64,000 nucleotides of DNA from Pterois miles. Taxonomy: Eukaryota > Chordata > Actinopteri > Perciformes > Scorpaenidae. Of the stretch, positions 62,589-64,000 are shown in pieces. Below the pieces are notes generated by a model. That model was not told the DNA's origin. It saw nothing but the letters and a program-made list of their open reading frames with translations, and ran no database searches. The DNA is taken from the NCBI GenBank assembly GCA_947000775.1, contig CAMQGK010000514.1, forward strand, positions 3,808,501 through 3,872,500, in the 5' to 3' direction. Every line of letters starts with the position of its first letter. Positions within the stretch are counted from its first letter, which is position 1. The position numbers were made by a program, and so were the translations under genes.

Positions 62589-64000
62589 ATGGCTAGAGAG
62601 TTTAGAGTGGAGGATATTCCTCCCCTGATGGAGCCTGTTTTACAAAGGATTACAACGCAGCAGCAGGCTTTGCTGGACGCTGGAGCAACTGATGAGGCCA
62701 CAGAGCTTTTGCTGGCAAAGCAGATTGTGGAGGCACTATCAGGAACCGATTCTGTTTCGTTACATGACAACGCAACCATTTCTACTGATTGTGTCACATC
62801 CAATCTGGACGACACACTCCTTCAGAGTGTTACAGTGGCCGTGAAAATCAACATCGAGTTCGACTCTGATTGCTCAAAATCCTTGGCCGACCTGATTGAT
62901 ACTGAGATACAGGCATCATCCCCGGAGAAAGCCCCTTGCGTTGATGCTGAGACACTGGCTGAGCTGGTCGATGAGGCCGGCCAGGTGCTCAAAACATTAC
63001 AGGGCAAGATGGACAGTCAGCAGTCGTCTGAGTCAGAGGCTGCAACACCGTCTCCCTGCAAACTCTGCGACATGAGCGACGACGATGACAAGTGCCGATC
63101 AGAGACCCCTGAGACGTTCTCACGGGACAGCTTCGAGGCTTCAGCAACCAAAGCTGCACAGGATATCATTGAGAGAGAGCTCCGTAAATTGGTGTTACCT
63201 CTTCTGGATGATGTGTGCGACTCCCAGGGTGAGGTGCTGCCACCTGACATCTCCAGGCAGGCCGCAGATATTGCAGCTAACATCGCTCAGTCAATCGCTG
63301 ACGAGGTGGAGGCTCTGGAGAAGAAATATGCTGTCAGCTCAGAGTCCTCCGAGAAGAGGAAACTGGTTTTGAAAGGAATGACCAAGAAGATCATGGTTTT
63401 TTTCACCACTCAGTTTGCTAAACTGTTAGCGCAGTACTTTTTATCTGAGCTGGAGAAAAAACTCTGCCCCGACTTCAGAGCTGAGAGCAGGGATTCACTT
63501 CAGTCCTTCATGGACGACTTTGAGGCTGTGCTTGTGCCAAAAAACGAGGGAACAGACGTCTTGCCTAGATTAAAACGTCTTTCCGAGGGGAAAGACCTGG
63601 TTTTCACAAAGGCACTTTGTGATCTCCTCTACAACCACATCATACAGGTGACACCTTACATTACTGTGTCACATGATGTGATGCACGGTGAGATACAGCG
63701 CAAAGTCTTTTGTTTCTTGTCACTGATGGGGTGGTGGTTAAACACTCAAGCTGGCAAGTACAGTAGCCGGGTCACAAAGGCTCTGAAGAACTTAACACCA
63801 AGGTCAACACCAAGGTCAACACCAAAGTCAACACCAAGGCCAACACCAAGCTCAACACCAAGCTCAACACCAAGCTCAACACCAAGGCCAACACCAAGCT
63901 CAACACCAAAGTCAACACCAAGTCCAACATCATGGGCATCACCAAGGTCACCACCAAGTCCAACATCATGGGCATCACCAAGGTCACCACCAAGGTCACC
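62589..64000 (+). CDS. Array gene copy 9, partial (470 codons to window end)
   Basis: The frame is open from the ATG to the last base of the window and ends inside the Ser/Pro linker after the second TSWA. It carries I21, L99, S143, S147, P154 and N401, like copy 7. One SPRSTPRS segment between the TSWA markers is missing, so the spacing is SPRSPPSP. The C-terminal domain lies outside the window. Confidence 0.83.
   Translation, partial: MAREFRVEDIPPLMEPVLQRITTQQQALLDAGATDEATELLLAKQIVEALSGTDSVSLHDNATISTDCVTSNLDDTLLQSVTVAVKINIEFDSDCSKSLADLIDTEIQASSPEKAPCVDAETLAELVDEAGQVLKTLQGKMDSQQSSESEAATPSPCKLCDMSDDDDKCRSETPETFSRDSFEASATKAAQDIIERELRKLVLPLLDDVCDSQGEVLPPDISRQAADIAANIAQSIADEVEALEKKYAVSSESSEKRKLVLKGMTKKIMVFFTTQFAKLLAQYFLSELEKKLCPDFRAESRDSLQSFMDDFEAVLVPKNEGTDVLPRLKRLSEGKDLVFTKALCDLLYNHIIQVTPYITVSHDVMHGEIQRKVFCFLSLMGWWLNTQAGKYSSRVTKALKNLTPRSTPRSTPKSTPRPTPSSTPSSTPSSTPRPTPSSTPKSTPSPTSWASPRSPPSPTSWASPRSPPRS

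Larger units (their letters stand above)
61582..64000 (+). repeat. Tandem array unit 9 (partial, cut by window end)
   Basis: Upstream region, promoter and most of the gene are present. The array therefore continues past the window and its full copy number is unknown. Confidence 0.95.

Overview
The window is eukaryotic and almost certainly teleost (probably percomorph) nuclear DNA. It holds a spliced vertebrate gene (bcl7a) with GT-AG introns and a long 3' UTR. Its intergenic DNA is full of fish-type interspersed repeats: tRNA-derived SINEs, decayed LINE ends, and hAT-like and other terminal-inverted-repeat elements. There is no bacterial organisation, no operon and no CRISPR array. I cannot name the species from sequence alone.

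Layout. Positions 1-600 carry the last two exons of an unrecognised minus-strand gene, with a poly(A) signal at the window edge. Positions 600-10,650 are repeat-rich intergenic DNA, with a SINE bearing a clean 12-bp target duplication, a hAT-like MITE with an 8-bp duplication, and two striking hairpins. Positions 10,660-21,190 are bcl7a (plus strand, six coding exons, 199 residues), a subunit of the BAF (SWI/SNF) chromatin remodeller; its 3.9-kb 3' UTR contains a nest of transposons and a 48-nt near-perfect palindrome. Positions 21,200-23,760 hold repeats and a decayed, inverted fragment of the gene amplified further right.

Positions 23,765-64,000 are the most unusual part: a head-to-tail tandem array of about 4.7-kb units (eight complete, a ninth cut by the window end). 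Every unit has a single-exon gene for a roughly 615-residue protein that I do not recognise, a compact promoter (MYB-type palindrome, perfect CRE palindrome, TATA-like box), an AATAAA signal 254 nt after the stop, and a spacer with a transposon-like segment and a variable minisatellite. Copies 1, 2, 3, 5, 7 and 8 are intact, copies 4 and 6 have single frameshift lesions, and copy 9 is open to the window end. The proteins share acidic and helix-rich N-terminal and central parts, a variable T-P-x-S repeat linker, and a conserved C-terminal domain with a basic tail. Variants are shuffled among copies, suggesting unequal crossing-over and gene conversion.

The array is the best candidate here for an undescribed system: a recently amplified, intronless gene family whose promoter motifs (MYB plus CRE plus TATA) would suit germline, possibly testis, expression. 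The expression and function statements are inference only.
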